Below, one piece after another: positions 54,974-64,000 of a stretch of 64,000 nt of DNA. This DNA comes from Marinifilum_A sediminis (GTDB lineage: Bacteria > Bacteroidota > Bacteroidia > Bacteroidales > Marinifilaceae). The notes beneath the pieces are model-generated. The model saw only the letters and a program-made list of their open reading frames with translations. It was not told the origin of the DNA and ran no database searches. The stretch lies in the NCBI GenBank assembly GCA_947496465.1, contig CANMCX010000005.1, forward strand, positions 124,001 to 188,000, given 5' to 3'. How positions within the stretch are numbered: the stretch's first letter is position 1; every line of letters starts with the position of its first letter. Both the position numbers and the translations under genes were made by a program.

Positions 54974-56839
54974 TTGAAAAAGATAGCTATTAATATCCTA
55001 TTAGGATTTGCAATTTCAGCTTTTATATATTCTTGTGCAAACCAGGGTTACCCAACCGGAGGTCCTATTGACAATACGCCTCCAAAGGTAACGGAAACAC
55101 AACCGGAAAATTACGCTTTAAATTTCAACGGCGGAAAAATAGAGATTTTCTTCGATGAATTCGTGAAACTGGAAAAGATTAGTGAAAACTTTGTTATTTC
55201 TCCTCCATTAAAGAAAACGCCCATCGTTAAGCTTAAAGGAAGATCAATATACGTGAAATTAGAGGAAGAGTTAAAAGAAAATACAACTTACACTCTTGAT
55301 TTCGGAACTGGAATCGTAGATAACAATGAAGGAAATCCTTTAGGAAATTATCAATTTGTATTCTCTACCGGCGAAAATATTGATTCATTAAGTATCAAAG
55401 GAAAAATAGACAATGCCTTTGATGAATTACCTGTAGAAGGATCGATGGTAATGGCGTATTTAAATACGCATGATTCTGTTCCACTGACTACTATCCCAGA
55501 TTACATTGCTCTAACCGATTCAGCAGGTTATTTCCAAATAAACAGCTTACGAGAGGGTACTTATAAACTATTTTCTATAGTAGATGGGAATAAAGATTAC
55601 ATGTACAATGGACCAGGTGAGAAAATTGGATATTTCAAAGAACTAATCGTACCTACTTCTCATCGATTTGAACAAATTGATACCATAGCTCAAGATTCAA
55701 TAGTAATAAGAGAACTTACAGCTCTAGAACCCAATAACATTCACATTAGAATGTTTGATGAAGAAAATACTCTTCAATATTTAACAGGCTATAAAAGAAG
55801 TAGAAGAGAAAAACTTGAGTTTGAATTTAATGCAAAACGAAGCGATAGTTTACAAATTGATTTTGTAGGTATTGACGAAAATCCAAATTGGTTCCTTGCA
55901 GAATCAAATGCAAGCAAAGATACTCTATCTTACTGGATAACAGATTCAACTATATACAAACGTGATACTTTATTGGCTGCCCTGCAGTATTTAAAAACCG
56001 ATTCAACAGGAATGTTGACCAACTTTAAGGATACCGTTAAACTAAATTTTAAAGATCCTAAAAAAGCAAAACAAGCAAAAGGAAAAAAGAAGAAGAAAAA
56101 GTTAAAAATTAAAGTTCCAACCTATAAATTCAAAGTAAGTACAAGTTCAATTCAAGATCTACATAAAGATGTTGCAATTCGTTTTGATGAGCCTTTAACA
56201 AATATTAATCTTGACAGTATCCATTTTTTCCAATTAAAGGATACTTTAGAAATTCCTGTTGATTTTAAAATTGAAAAAGATCCTAAGCATATTTTAGATT
56301 ATAAATTAATCGTTAACTGGAAACCTGAAACTCAATACAAACTAAAAGTTGATTCAACAGCTTTTCAGAATATTTATGGCTTGTACAGTGATTCTTACCA
56401 AGGAAAAATTACCACGAGAGAAAAAGAATACTACGGAAAACTATTCTTAAATGTAAGTGGTGTTCAATTTCCAACTTTAATACAGTTGCACGAGAGTGCG
56501 AAAAAAGATAAGCTGTTTCAAACTCAAAAAATCAAATCTGACCAAACTGTTCTATTCGATTATCTAGAACCTAAAACCTATATCATTAAAGTAATAATTG
56601 ATAAAAACGACAATGGAATTTGGGATACTGGTAACTACGAAAAAGGAATTCAGCCAGAGCAAGTTTTCTACTTTAGAAAAGAAATCAAAGTCAGATCAAA
56701 CTGGGATGTGGAGGAAAAAATAATGATTCCAGCAGAAACAAGTGTGAATTTTCATGAGCATCATGATTGTGAACACGATCACGACCACGATCATGAAGGA
56801 GAGAATAATAAAGAAAAGAAATCAAAACGTAACAAATAA
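54974..56839 (+). CDS. Ig-like (SbsA/Big_5-type) domain lipoprotein with His-rich tail
   Basis: 621 residues starting at TTG: the codons that follow give a clean lipoprotein signal (MKKIAINILLGFAISAFIYSC, Cys21), and no in-frame ATG lies nearby. An SbsA-type Ig domain follows (about 35-135, 'GPIDNTPPKVTETQPENYALNFNGGKIEIFFDEFVKL'), then further beta-rich domains. A short tail is packed with His and Asp (HEHHDCEHDHDHDHE) and Lys. It is likely anchored in the outer membrane. The next gene begins 3 bp after its stop. Confidence 0.85.
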   Translation: MKKIAINILLGFAISAFIYSCANQGYPTGGPIDNTPPKVTETQPENYALNFNGGKIEIFFDEFVKLEKISENFVISPPLKKTPIVKLKGRSIYVKLEEELKENTTYTLDFGTGIVDNNEGNPLGNYQFVFSTGENIDSLSIKGKIDNAFDELPVEGSMVMAYLNTHDSVPLTTIPDYIALTDSAGYFQINSLREGTYKLFSIVDGNKDYMYNGPGEKIGYFKELIVPTSHRFEQIDTIAQDSIVIRELTALEPNNIHIRMFDEENTLQYLTGYKRSRREKLEFEFNAKRSDSLQIDFVGIDENPNWFLAESNASKDTLSYWITDSTIYKRDTLLAALQYLKTDSTGMLTNFKDTVKLNFKDPKKAKQAKGKKKKKKLKIKVPTYKFKVSTSSIQDLHKDVAIRFDEPLTNINLDSIHFFQLKDTLEIPVDFKIEKDPKHILDYKLIVNWKPETQYKLKVDSTAFQNIYGLYSDSYQGKITTREKEYYGKLFLNVSGVQFPTLIQLHESAKKDKLFQTQKIKSDQTVLFDYLEPKTYIIKVIIDKNDNGIWDTGNYEKGIQPEQVFYFRKEIKVRSNWDVEEKIMIPAETSVNFHEHHDCEHDHDHDHEGENNKEKKSKRNK

Positions 56840-56842
56840 AAT

Positions 56843-57154
56843 ATGTCTGTACTTCTCGAATTCGCAATATTCCCAACTGATAAAGGTGATAGCGTAAGCA
56901 AACAAGTGAGCAAAGTAATTGATTTAATCCGCGAAAGCGGCGTAAATTATCAGCTTACTGCAATGGGAACTTTAATAGAAACCGATACTTTGCCAGAAGC
57001 ACTTGCCATTGTAAATCGATCTTACGATGTGCTAGCCGAAGATTCAGAACGCGTTTATACTACTATGAATATCGACATTCAGAAAGGAAAAAACAATCGT
57101 CTGAAAACAAAGGTAGAAGCTATCGAAAATAAAATTGGGCAAGTAAATAAATAG
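56843..57154 (+). CDS. MTH1187/YkoF family thiamine-binding-like protein
   Basis: 103 residues of the ferredoxin-like MTH1187 fold: 'LLEFAIFPTDKGDSVSKQVSKVIDLIRESGVNYQLTAMGTLIET' and 'VYTTMNIDIQKGK'. Family members form dimers or tetramers that bind thiamine or related ligands; the physiological role is not settled. No signal peptide. It sits 3 bp behind the Ig-like lipoprotein gene. Confidence 0.88.
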   Translation: MSVLLEFAIFPTDKGDSVSKQVSKVIDLIRESGVNYQLTAMGTLIETDTLPEALAIVNRSYDVLAEDSERVYTTMNIDIQKGKNNRLKTKVEAIENKIGQVNK

Positions 57155-57179
57155 GCGCAAATTAATACATTCTATTTTG

Positions 57180-58022
57180 TTGAAAAAAATACTATTCCTC
57201 TCGCTATGTTTGACTTTATTGTTGCCTCAAATGGCAAAATCGCAATGTGTAGAGGATATTTTTGCGTTCCAGGAAGGTGAAAAACTAAACTTTCGTGGGT
57301 ATTACAATTGGGGATTTATTTGGGTTGCCGCTGGCGAAGTTAATTTAACTGTTAAGCAAACTAAATACAAAAATAAAGATGCTTATCAGTTTTACGGAAC
57401 CGGAAAAAATCTAAAAGCTTTCGATTGGTTTTTTAAACTGCGCGATACTTTAAATTGTTATGCAGATGTAAAAACCCTTTCTCCTTTCTATTTTGATAGG
57501 AGAACTCACGAATCCAAATACGATGCGCACCATGAATATTGGTTCAATGATAAGGATAGCACTATTTTATCTAAAATTCAGAAGCGAGAGAAACCGGTAA
57601 AGCTCGATACCCTCAAAAATAAAGCATGTACTTTCGATATTTTATCGGTTGCCTATTACGTTCGGAATCTCGATTTCTCCAAACACAAAAAGGGAGATAA
57701 AATTCCGCTCTCTATGCTAATCGATAACGAAATTCATTCTCTTTATATCCGTTATCGTGGCTTGGAAACCATTAAGACAAAATCGGGCGAGCGATTCGAA
57801 TGTCTGAAGTTTTCACCTTTACTGGTGCAAGGAACCATGTTTGAAGGAGGCGAGGATATGACCGTTTGGCTGAGTAACGACGACAATCGTATTCCAATAC
57901 AGGTTGAAGCCAAAGTTTTGGTGGGTAGTGTGAAAGGTGTTCTAGATTCTTACGAAGGCTTACGAAACACTAAGAATTCATTCTTCAAAAAAAATAAGGG
58001 GAGACTGGATATTGAAGAGTAA
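57180..58022 (+). CDS. DUF3108 periplasmic/secreted protein
   Basis: About 280 residues with a signal peptide (to about 21, MAKSQ) and the DUF3108 pattern 'EGEKLNFRGYYNWGFIWVAAGEVNL', 'DTLNCYADVKTLSPFYFDRRTHESKY' and 'VWLSNDDNRIPIQVEAKVLVGSVKGVL'. Function not known. No ATG exists before the signal peptide; two TTG codons at 57177 and 57180 are possible starts, and the second gives the usual MKK beginning. Confidence 0.85.
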   Translation: MKKILFLSLCLTLLLPQMAKSQCVEDIFAFQEGEKLNFRGYYNWGFIWVAAGEVNLTVKQTKYKNKDAYQFYGTGKNLKAFDWFFKLRDTLNCYADVKTLSPFYFDRRTHESKYDAHHEYWFNDKDSTILSKIQKREKPVKLDTLKNKACTFDILSVAYYVRNLDFSKHKKGDKIPLSMLIDNEIHSLYIRYRGLETIKTKSGERFECLKFSPLLVQGTMFEGGEDMTVWLSNDDNRIPIQVEAKVLVGSVKGVLDSYEGLRNTKNSFFKKNKGRLDIEE

Positions 58023-58084
58023 GAGTGCCAAATGATTTCTTAGTACAGGTACTAACATTAAAAAACACTACGTGTCTAAATAAA

Positions 58085-58173
58085 ATTGCCTTGTACGTCA
58101 CAATCCTTTTCCCTCGTACATGGTAAAGTATTTCCCTCACGTGAGGACAAGCCTTTCCCTAGTACTAGGGAAA
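58085..58173. repeat. Array of imperfect palindromes with a 23-bp period
   Basis: Three 20-base elements begin TTTCCCT at 58108, 58131 and 58154, exactly 23 bp apart: TTTCCCTCGTACATGGTAAA, TTTCCCTCACGTGAGGACAA and TTTCCCTAGTACTAGGGAAA. The third is a perfect palindrome and the second contains the perfect CCTCACGTGAGG. A weaker copy in the same phase starts at 58085. Centres are GTAC or ACGT. They fill a 217-bp gap between two converging genes. No T run follows, so this is not an ordinary terminator. Confidence 0.7.
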
Positions 58174-58239
58174 GAGTATATTACACTAAAGGAAAGAGTT
58201 TAGATATGTACTACGAATTTTTCCGGGAGTAGTAGTGAA

Positions 58240-59367
58240 TTATTTTTTACTAATCTTTATCTCGAAAAGCTTTGGCCAGCGCTTACCTGTAACAAACATT
58301 CTTTGGTTAAGAGAGTCCCAGGCGATCCCATTTAAAACATCATCATTTTTATCCAATTTGTTTTTCTCTGATTGCTTTAGGATAGAACCAAGATTAATAT
58401 TGCCCTCAACTCTACCGGTTTTTGGATTGATGATTACAATTCTATCACTTAACCATACATTGGCATAAATTTTACCATCGATATATTCCAATTCGTTTAA
58501 ATTGGTCACTTTGCCTGCATTGTCGTACACCTCAATTGTTCTTATTCTTCCAAAATTGGTATCATCCAGAACAGTTAAAACATTAGTCCCATCCGAAATT
58601 ATCAACTCATTATTTGTATTAGTAATTCCCCAACCTTGATTATTTGTGGTGTTTGGTTCAAATGAATCGATTTTCTCAAATGTCTCCGGATCAACAACAA
58701 ATACCTTTCTAGAGTTCCAAGTCAGTTGGATTATCCTATTTTTACTTAAGGTAATTCCTTCTCCAAAATACTCCTGCTCCAAATTTTTGATCGATAAAGC
58801 CTCTCCATTTTCTAGCTTTACCTTTCTAAGACTCGACTCTCCATGCTGTCCAGTTCCTTCATATAAAAATCCCTGATGGTAAAACAATCCTTGCGTATAA
58901 GCTCTTCTGTCATGCGGAAATGAATTTACAATCTCAAATCCATACTCATCAGGAGCCTGATTTGATTTTATATTCACATAGGTATTTACCAAACCAATTT
59001 TTCCATTCTCGTGATAAGCCAGAAGCTTTAACTTGTGCTTACCCATATTTCCCTTTTCAGGAATCCATTTCAAAACCCATGGCTCTTGAGTCAAAGTACT
59101 TACCAATTTGCCATCGCCAATCACTTGTAAAGAATCAATATCACCTACTTTTTTTCTTGGATGTATATCTATCAAAACTTCTTCTCCATAAGTAAACAAA
59201 TCACCTCTATGTGGAGATTTCAATCGCATACTACTAATATATTCAACAGTTTTTTCGACTGCTTTTTCTTCTTTATTCTTAGCAGGTAAAGTTCGATTTG
59301 CTCCATTCCCGTTACATCCGATAATAATAACAGCAAATAGGCTTATTAGTAGAGTATGAAATTTCAT
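58240..59367 (-). CDS. Glutaminyl-peptide cyclotransferase (beta-propeller type), lipoprotein
   Basis: 375 residues with a lipobox ending at Cys18 (IIIGCNGNG). An Ig-like segment precedes a plant/bacterial-type glutamine cyclotransferase propeller: 'NSFPHDRRAYTQGLFYHQGFLYEGTGQHGESSLRKVKLENGE', 'YFGEGITLSKNRIIQLTW', 'LNELEYIDGKIYANVWLSDRIVIINPKTG' and 'LNGIAWDS...RMFVTGKRWPKLFEI'. It converts N-terminal Gln to pyroglutamate. Many type IX-exported proteins have N-terminal Gln after signal cleavage, so a link is plausible. Confidence 0.9.
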   Translation of the reverse strand: MKFHTLLISLFAVIIIGCNGNGANRTLPAKNKEEKAVEKTVEYISSMRLKSPHRGDLFTYGEEVLIDIHPRKKVGDIDSLQVIGDGKLVSTLTQEPWVLKWIPEKGNMGKHKLKLLAYHENGKIGLVNTYVNIKSNQAPDEYGFEIVNSFPHDRRAYTQGLFYHQGFLYEGTGQHGESSLRKVKLENGEALSIKNLEQEYFGEGITLSKNRIIQLTWNSRKVFVVDPETFEKIDSFEPNTTNNQGWGITNTNNELIISDGTNVLTVLDDTNFGRIRTIEVYDNAGKVTNLNELEYIDGKIYANVWLSDRIVIINPKTGRVEGNINLGSILKQSEKNKLDKNDDVLNGIAWDSLNQRMFVTGKRWPKLFEIKISKK

Positions 59368-59420
59368 TATTGTACTTTGTTTAATCGTTTAGATGATCTA
59401 AGCTAAATTAGCTAAAAAAT

Positions 59421-59452
59421 AAAAAAACTGCCCTGATTACTCAGGACAGTTT
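59421..59452 (-). terminator. Terminator of cysS
   Basis: On the minus strand AAACTGTCCTGA pairs with TCAGGGCAGTTT (one mismatch) around a short loop and is followed by a U run. Confidence 0.8.
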
Positions 59453-59455
59453 CAA

Positions 59456-60928
59456 TTATTTTATGATTTCCCATTCAAAACCATCTTTGGTGTCTTTCAC
59501 CGCAATGCCTAAATTGGTCAACTCATCTCTTATTCGATCGGCGGTAGCCCAATCTTTATTCTTTTTGGCTTCGTTTCTGGTAGTAAGCAATAATGAAATT
59601 ACTTTATCCAATATTTCGTTGTTACCTTCTTCCTCGCCTTCTTCGTTTAAACCTAAAACATCAAAAACCAAGCTTCGATATAAAACTTTTAAAGCTTCCA
59701 AATCTTCAGCATTAATTTTCTCGTTTCCAACGGCTAATGAATTAATCATTTTAACGCCATCGAACAAATGAGCAATTAAAATAGGTGTATTTAAATCATC
59801 GTTTAAAGCCTCGTACGATTTTGCCTTTAAATTGGCAACATCAACTGTAGATGAATCTGAAACCTGAATTTTATCCAATGTTCCAATAGCAGTCATCATT
59901 CGTTTGAAGCCTTTCTCAGCTGCTTTTAAAGCATCATTCGAGAAATCAAGTGGACTACGGTAATGTGCCTGCAACATGAAGAAACGAACAGTCATTGGAC
60001 TATAAGCCTGCTCTAACACATCATTCTCACCAGAGAACATGTTAGAAAGAGTTATAAAGTTACCCAAAGATTTCCCCATCTTTTGTCCATTGATGGTAAT
60101 CATGTTGTTGTGCATCCAGTACTTCACAGCTTCTTTGCCATAAGCTCCTGTCGACTGAGCAATCTCACATTCGTGATGTGGAAACTGTAAATCCAATCCT
60201 CCACCGTGAATATCAAATTCAGCTCCTAAATATTTTTGACTCATTGCCGAACACTCCAGATGCCATCCTGGAAAACCATCACTCCATTTCGATGGCCAAC
60301 GCATGATATGCTCTGGTGCTGCCTTTTTCCAAAGAGCAAAATCGAAAGAGTTCTTCTTTTCGCTTTGTCCTTCCAGCTCACGAGTATTCGCAATTAAATC
60401 CTCAATTTTACGTCCCGATAATTTACCGTAATTGTGTTTCTTGCTATATGCTTCCACATCAAAATAAATCGAACCTTCACTTTCATAAGCAAATCCATTG
60501 GCAAGTAATTTATCAATTACTTCCATTTGCTCAATAATATGTCCTGATGCACGAGGCTCAATACTTGGCTTACGTACATTCAAATCATCCATATCTTTGT
60601 GGTATCTATCAGTAAAAAACTGTACCACTTCCATTGGCTCAAGTTGATCTAACCTTGCTTTTTTAGCAATTTTATCTTCCCCTTCATCAGCATCGTTCAC
60701 AAGATGCCCCACATCGGTAATGTTTCTTACGTAACGCACTTTATACTCCAAATGAGTAAGGTATCTGAATAATAAATCGAAAGTAATTGCAGGACGAGCA
60801 TGTCCCAAATGCGCATCACCATATACAGTAGGTCCACACACATACAAACCAACATGCGGTGCATTAATTGGTTCGAACAACTCTTTTTTACGATTTAGTG
60901 TATTATAAATGAACAACTTATTTTCCAT
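59456..60928 (-). CDS. cysS: Cysteinyl-tRNA synthetase
   Basis: About 490 residues with zinc ligand Cys31 and the HIGH-type motif in '[20 protein letters not shown]'. '[15 protein letters not shown]' carries further zinc ligands, and the KMSKS loop reads KMGKS in '[12 protein letters not shown]'. Start at the ATG at 60928 ([16 protein letters not shown]), as in relatives; the longer frame from 61003 would overlap the upstream gene and its hydrophobic start has no counterpart. Confidence 0.96.
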   Translation of the reverse strand: MENKLFIYNTLNRKKELFEPINAPHVGLYVCGPTVYGDAHLGHARPAITFDLLFRYLTHLEYKVRYVRNITDVGHLVNDADEGEDKIAKKARLDQLEPMEVVQFFTDRYHKDMDDLNVRKPSIEPRASGHIIEQMEVIDKLLANGFAYESEGSIYFDVEAYSKKHNYGKLSGRKIEDLIANTRELEGQSEKKNSFDFALWKKAAPEHIMRWPSKWSDGFPGWHLECSAMSQKYLGAEFDIHGGGLDLQFPHHECEIAQSTGAYGKEAVKYWMHNNMITINGQKMGKSLGNFITLSNMFSGENDVLEQAYSPMTVRFFMLQAHYRSPLDFSNDALKAAEKGFKRMMTAIGTLDKIQVSDSSTVDVANLKAKSYEALNDDLNTPILIAHLFDGVKMINSLAVGNEKINAEDLEALKVLYRSLVFDVLGLNEEGEEEGNNEILDKVISLLLTTRNEAKKNKDWATADRIRDELTNLGIAVKDTKDGFEWEIIK

Positions 60929-60987
60929 ATCCGTTAAAATAATTCGAATTTGTATTGGGGCTGTAAAATTATAAAAAATTATCGCTC

Positions 60988-61815
60988 TTAGTGAGTAATC
61001 CAACGAATAACTTTAGAATTCTGATAGATAGCCGTTTTTTGAAGAATTCCTTTCAGGCTGTAATAGTATCTTTTACCGTTTATTAGTTTGCCATTTTTAA
61101 AATCACCTTCTCTATCAGTTTGCTGATTTTTGTTGTAAAAAACATGATATCCATTCCCTGAAAACATCGAACTTTCAGAATTTCCATTTTTCCTTTCTGC
61201 TAATTTTACACCTTTTGGAAACTCCTCTTGCAAGTCAGGATTAGACAATCCTTTACAAAATACTTTCTTGCATTTTACTGATCCATCCTTGTAGTACTCA
61301 TTTATTGTACCTTCCTTATTTCCATTTTTCCAGGAACCAGAGATTTTCAGCTCTCCATTTTCATGATAATACTTCTGATATCCAGTTCTTTTACCGTATT
61401 TATTAAAGAAAAAATGCCCCGATAATTTCCCATTTTCAAAATAAGTGTAATACTCACCTTCCCAATGATCTATAACCCAAGTTCCTTTCTCTAATAGTTT
61501 TCCATTGGAATAATAGGAACACATTTCACCATTTGGTACTCCATTAGTAAATCGAATGGTATATGATAAAACGCCTGTTTTAAGATAGTTTTTCCAGATT
61601 CCTATCTTTTTATTGTCAATGTAGTTTCCTTCTCGTATCTTTGTGCCATTACAATATTCTATCCAATATCCTTGTTTAAGATTTTCTTCATCAACAAGAT
61701 TAACCGTATCCCGAACCGCAGCTCCATAGGATAGGTTGAAAAAAATCAAGTTAAAAACAACAAAGAAAAGGCTATTTAATATTGACTTATTAATGTTTGA
61801 AAAGGGCATTTTCAT
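60988..61815 (-). CDS. YwqK-like/MORN-repeat exported protein
   Basis: 275 residues with an N-terminal signal or anchor (about 10-32) and at least six MORN-type repeats of the 'G-x-Y/W-x-x-Y-x-x-NGKL' form, such as '[19 protein letters not shown]' and '[18 protein letters not shown]'. These are the repeats of the YwqK 'antitoxin' family. No toxin gene is adjacent and it is exported, so a toxin-antitoxin role is unlikely here; function unknown. It lies 59 bp upstream of cysS on the same strand. Confidence 0.85.
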   Translation of the reverse strand: MKMPFSNINKSILNSLFFVVFNLIFFNLSYGAAVRDTVNLVDEENLKQGYWIEYCNGTKIREGNYIDNKKIGIWKNYLKTGVLSYTIRFTNGVPNGEMCSYYSNGKLLEKGTWVIDHWEGEYYTYFENGKLSGHFFFNKYGKRTGYQKYYHENGELKISGSWKNGNKEGTINEYYKDGSVKCKKVFCKGLSNPDLQEEFPKGVKLAERKNGNSESSMFSGNGYHVFYNKNQQTDREGDFKNGKLINGKRYYYSLKGILQKTAIYQNSKVIRWITH

Positions 61816-61922
61816 AATTATAATGGATCGCAGAAATATACTTTTAATGTTTAATTAAAGGATTTCGGCAATCAAAATACAAATTTTATTCTTACTTTAA
61901 ATTCAAAGCCTCTTTTCAAATC

Positions 61923-61940
61923 AAATCTTAATTAAGATTT
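61923..61940. promoter_or_regulatory. 18-bp perfect palindrome before rnr
   Basis: AAATCTTAATTAAGATTT is its own reverse complement and ends seven bases before the rnr ATG at 61948. A possible -7 box TTACTTTA lies near 61892. The palindrome could be an operator or a leader hairpin that hides the translation start. Confidence 0.4.
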
Positions 61941-61947
61941 ATACAAA

Positions 61948-64000
61948 ATGACAAAAAAAAGAAAAAATTCAGGACCGAAATATAGTCGTAAAAGCTTAGA
62001 AAAACTGATTGTAGGGATTTTCAGCAATAATCCTGATAAAACATTCAACTACAAACAAATCTCCAGACAACTGGAGATAAAAGATATGGGAATCAAACAA
62101 TTAATTGTTGGAATTTTATTCGATTTAGTTGACCTTGATTTCCTTACAGAAATATCAACTGGTAAATTTAAAATGAAATCAAAAATAGGTCATATTACAG
62201 GTACTGTTGATATGACAGCAAGAGGTGCAGCTTTTATTGTATCTGAAGATATTGAGGAAGATGTTTTTGTTTCGCAAGCCAACTTAAATCGTGCCATGCA
62301 TGGTGATATTGTAAAAGTATATCTATATGCTAAAAAACGCAGTAAGCAACCTGAAGGTGAAGTTGTAGAAATTATCAAGCGTAAAAAAACCACTTTTGTT
62401 GGAGTTGTAGAAATTTCGGCAAGTTATGCATTTCTGGTTCCTACCGGCAGACAAATGCCTTATGATATTTTTCTGCCACTTTCCAAACTAAATGGAGCCA
62501 ACAATGGTGATAAAGCAATTGCTCAAATCACCGAATGGCCGAAGAAATCAAAAAATCCAGTTGGACAAATTATAAGTGTACTTGGAAAACCTGGTGATAA
62601 TGATACTGAAATGCATGCAATTCTTGCCGAATTTGATTTGCCACACGAATTCCCACAAAAGGTAAACGATGCAGCAGAAGAAATCTCCGATGAGATTACT
62701 GAAGAAGAAATTGCTCTTCGCCGTGATTTTAGAGACATCACCACTTTTACCATTGATCCGCATGATGCAAAAGATTTTGATGATGCATTATCATTAAGAA
62801 CCTTAGAAAATGGAAATTGGGAAGTTGGTGTTCACATTGCTGATGTAACACATTACGTAAGAAAAGGCAGTATTATAGAACAAGAAGCTTTTGATAGAGC
62901 AACTTCTGTTTATCTGGTAGATAGAGTTGTGCCAATGCTTCCGGAAAGATTGTCGAATGGTGTTTGTTCTCTTCGTCCGAATGAAGAAAAATTGACCTTC
63001 TCGGCAGTATTTGAAATGAATGAAAAAGCTCAAATTCTTGATACCTGGATTGGGAAAACAGTAATTAATTCGAACAGAAGATTTACTTACGAGGAAGCTC
63101 AGGAAATTATTGAAACCGGAGAAGGTGATTATAAAGAAGACGTGCTTTGTTTGGATAAATTGGCAAAACAACTTCGCGAGAAAAGATTCAAAAAGGGAGC
63201 TATTGATTTTGATCGATTCGAAGTAAAATTTGAAATTGATGAAAAGGGAAAACCGACTCGTGTTTTCTTTAAAGAATCGAAAGATTCGAACAAGTTGATT
63301 GAAGAATTTATGCTTTTGGCAAACAAAAAAGTTGCTGAAAAAATTGGTAAAGTTACCAAAGGCTTAAAAGCAAAAACCTTTATTTACAGAACTCACGATC
63401 AACCAAACCCAGAAAAGCTAAATACCTTTAATCAATTCATTCGCAAATTTGGATACGGCATTAAAACAAACAATGCATCATCCATTTCAACATCCTTAAA
63501 CACATTATTACACGATGTTAAGGGCGAAAACATTCAAAATTTAGTTGAAACTCTTGCAATACGCTCTATGGCTAAAGCTGAATACTCAACTGTAAATATT
63601 GGTCATTATGGTTTGCATTTCGATCATTACTCACATTTTACTTCTCCTATTCGCCGTTACCCGGATATGATGGTACATCGCTTGTTAGAGAAGTACTTTA
63701 ATGGTAGTAAATCTGTTAATGCTGATAAGTATGAGGAATACTGCCAGCATTGCAGCGAAATGGAGCAAAAAGCCGCCAATGCAGAACGTGCATCAATCAA
63801 ATACAAACAAGTGGAATTCATGCAGGAACATTTAGGGCAGGAATTCGAAGGAACCATATCTGGAGTTACCGAATGGGGTTTCTACGTTGAACTCGACGAA
63901 AATAAATGTGAAGGAATGGTGTCCATTCGAGAATTAGAAGATGATTATTACGAATTCGATGAAGACAATTACTGCATTGTTGGTCGTCATCATCGTAAAA
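61948..64000 (+). CDS. rnr: Ribonuclease R (3' end outside window)
   Basis: Open from ATG at 61948 to the right edge, 684 codons visible. An N-terminal winged-helix region ('SLEKLIVGIFSNNPDKTFNYKQISRQLE', about 16-60) is followed by cold-shock domains ('GHITGTVDMTARGAAFIVSE') and the RNB nuclease. The RNB active site is 'TIDPHDAKDFDDALSL' with its Asp cluster (near 268-276), and later come 'HFTSPIRRYPDMMVHRLL' and the start of the S1 domain ('GQEFEGTISGVTEWGFYVEL'). It degrades structured RNA from the 3' end. A few tens of residues of the S1/C-terminal part should lie beyond the edge. Confidence 0.95.
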   Translation, partial: MTKKRKNSGPKYSRKSLEKLIVGIFSNNPDKTFNYKQISRQLEIKDMGIKQLIVGILFDLVDLDFLTEISTGKFKMKSKIGHITGTVDMTARGAAFIVSEDIEEDVFVSQANLNRAMHGDIVKVYLYAKKRSKQPEGEVVEIIKRKKTTFVGVVEISASYAFLVPTGRQMPYDIFLPLSKLNGANNGDKAIAQITEWPKKSKNPVGQIISVLGKPGDNDTEMHAILAEFDLPHEFPQKVNDAAEEISDEITEEEIALRRDFRDITTFTIDPHDAKDFDDALSLRTLENGNWEVGVHIADVTHYVRKGSIIEQEAFDRATSVYLVDRVVPMLPERLSNGVCSLRPNEEKLTFSAVFEMNEKAQILDTWIGKTVINSNRRFTYEEAQEIIETGEGDYKEDVLCLDKLAKQLREKRFKKGAIDFDRFEVKFEIDEKGKPTRVFFKESKDSNKLIEEFMLLANKKVAEKIGKVTKGLKAKTFIYRTHDQPNPEKLNTFNQFIRKFGYGIKTNNASSISTSLNTLLHDVKGENIQNLVETLAIRSMAKAEYSTVNIGHYGLHFDHYSHFTSPIRRYPDMMVHRLLEKYFNGSKSVNADKYEEYCQHCSEMEQKAANAERASIKYKQVEFMQEHLGQEFEGTISGVTEWGFYVELDENKCEGMVSIRELEDDYYEFDEDNYCIVGRHHRK

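Noticed and set aside
58085..58173. CRISPR array
   Set aside because: Units are 23 bp end to end with no unique spacers, the repeats differ from each other, and no cas gene is present.
60988..61815. Toxin-antitoxin system (YwqK 'antitoxin')
   Set aside because: The label comes from MORN-type repeats. The protein is exported and no toxin-like gene is next to it.

Overview
The window is chromosomal DNA from an AT-rich member of the Bacteroidota, most like the marine Bacteroidales/Marinilabiliales group (the phylum is well supported; the order is inference). Evidence for the phylum: a PorP-GldKLMN type IX secretion cluster, a SusC/SusD pair with its FecI-type sigma and FecR-type anti-sigma factors, HU-CCDC81/SPOR and DUF4296 proteins, and promoters of the TTTG-N19-TAnnTTTG type. 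No rRNA, tRNA, insertion sequence, prophage or CRISPR array was found; most genes are housekeeping or envelope genes.

Layout. 1-294: C-terminal end of a secreted Ig/PKD-like repeat protein. 0.4-1.3 kb: orphan LuxE-like protein. 1.5-6.5 kb: galactose regulon on the minus strand (GntR-type regulator, galK, galT, vSGLT-like Na+/sugar symporter); matching operator repeats lie at the galK promoter and at the regulator's own promoter. 6.6-14.6 kb: polysaccharide-utilisation-type locus on the minus strand (ECF sigma, FecR, SusC, SusD, zinc metallopeptidase lipoprotein), with a candidate antisense RNA opposite the susC leader. 14.7-18.5 kb: C1 peptidase, YjbR-like protein, single-domain response regulator, yraN, ldcA. 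18.7-30.4 kb: metG, HU/SPOR protein, galE-rfbB, glmS, truncated GT5-like protein, panC-panD, rfaE2-radA. 30.4-30.7 kb: a cobalamin riboswitch on the minus strand with no recognisable target gene, ending in a strong terminator. 30.8-35.8 kb: class A PBP and topA. 36.1-41.9 kb: porP-gldK-gldL-gldM-gldN. 42-49.3 kb: manC, mlaE-mlaF, DUF4296 lipoprotein, degenerate amidohydrolase, GT4 glycosyltransferase and two secreted proteins of unknown function. 49.3-54.9 kb: coiled-coil membrane protein, TonB-dependent receptor with a His-rich partner, degenerate GlpD-like protein. 55-58 kb: Ig-like lipoprotein, thiamine-binding-family protein, DUF3108 protein. 58.0-58.2 kb: an unexplained array of palindromes with a 23-bp period. 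58.2-64 kb: glutaminyl cyclotransferase, cysS, YwqK-like protein and the 5' part of rnr.

How the genes fit together: galK, galT and the symporter, with the more distant galE, make a complete Leloir route from galactose uptake to UDP-glucose. rfbB, glmS, manC and rfaE2 supply sugar nucleotides for the envelope. The Gld/Por cluster is the trans-envelope core and motor of type IX secretion, and the partial protein at the left edge is the kind of substrate it exports. The least explained elements are the orphan B12 riboswitch transcript, the susC antisense RNA candidate, the 23-bp palindrome array and several proteins that keep a family fold but lack its active-site motif.
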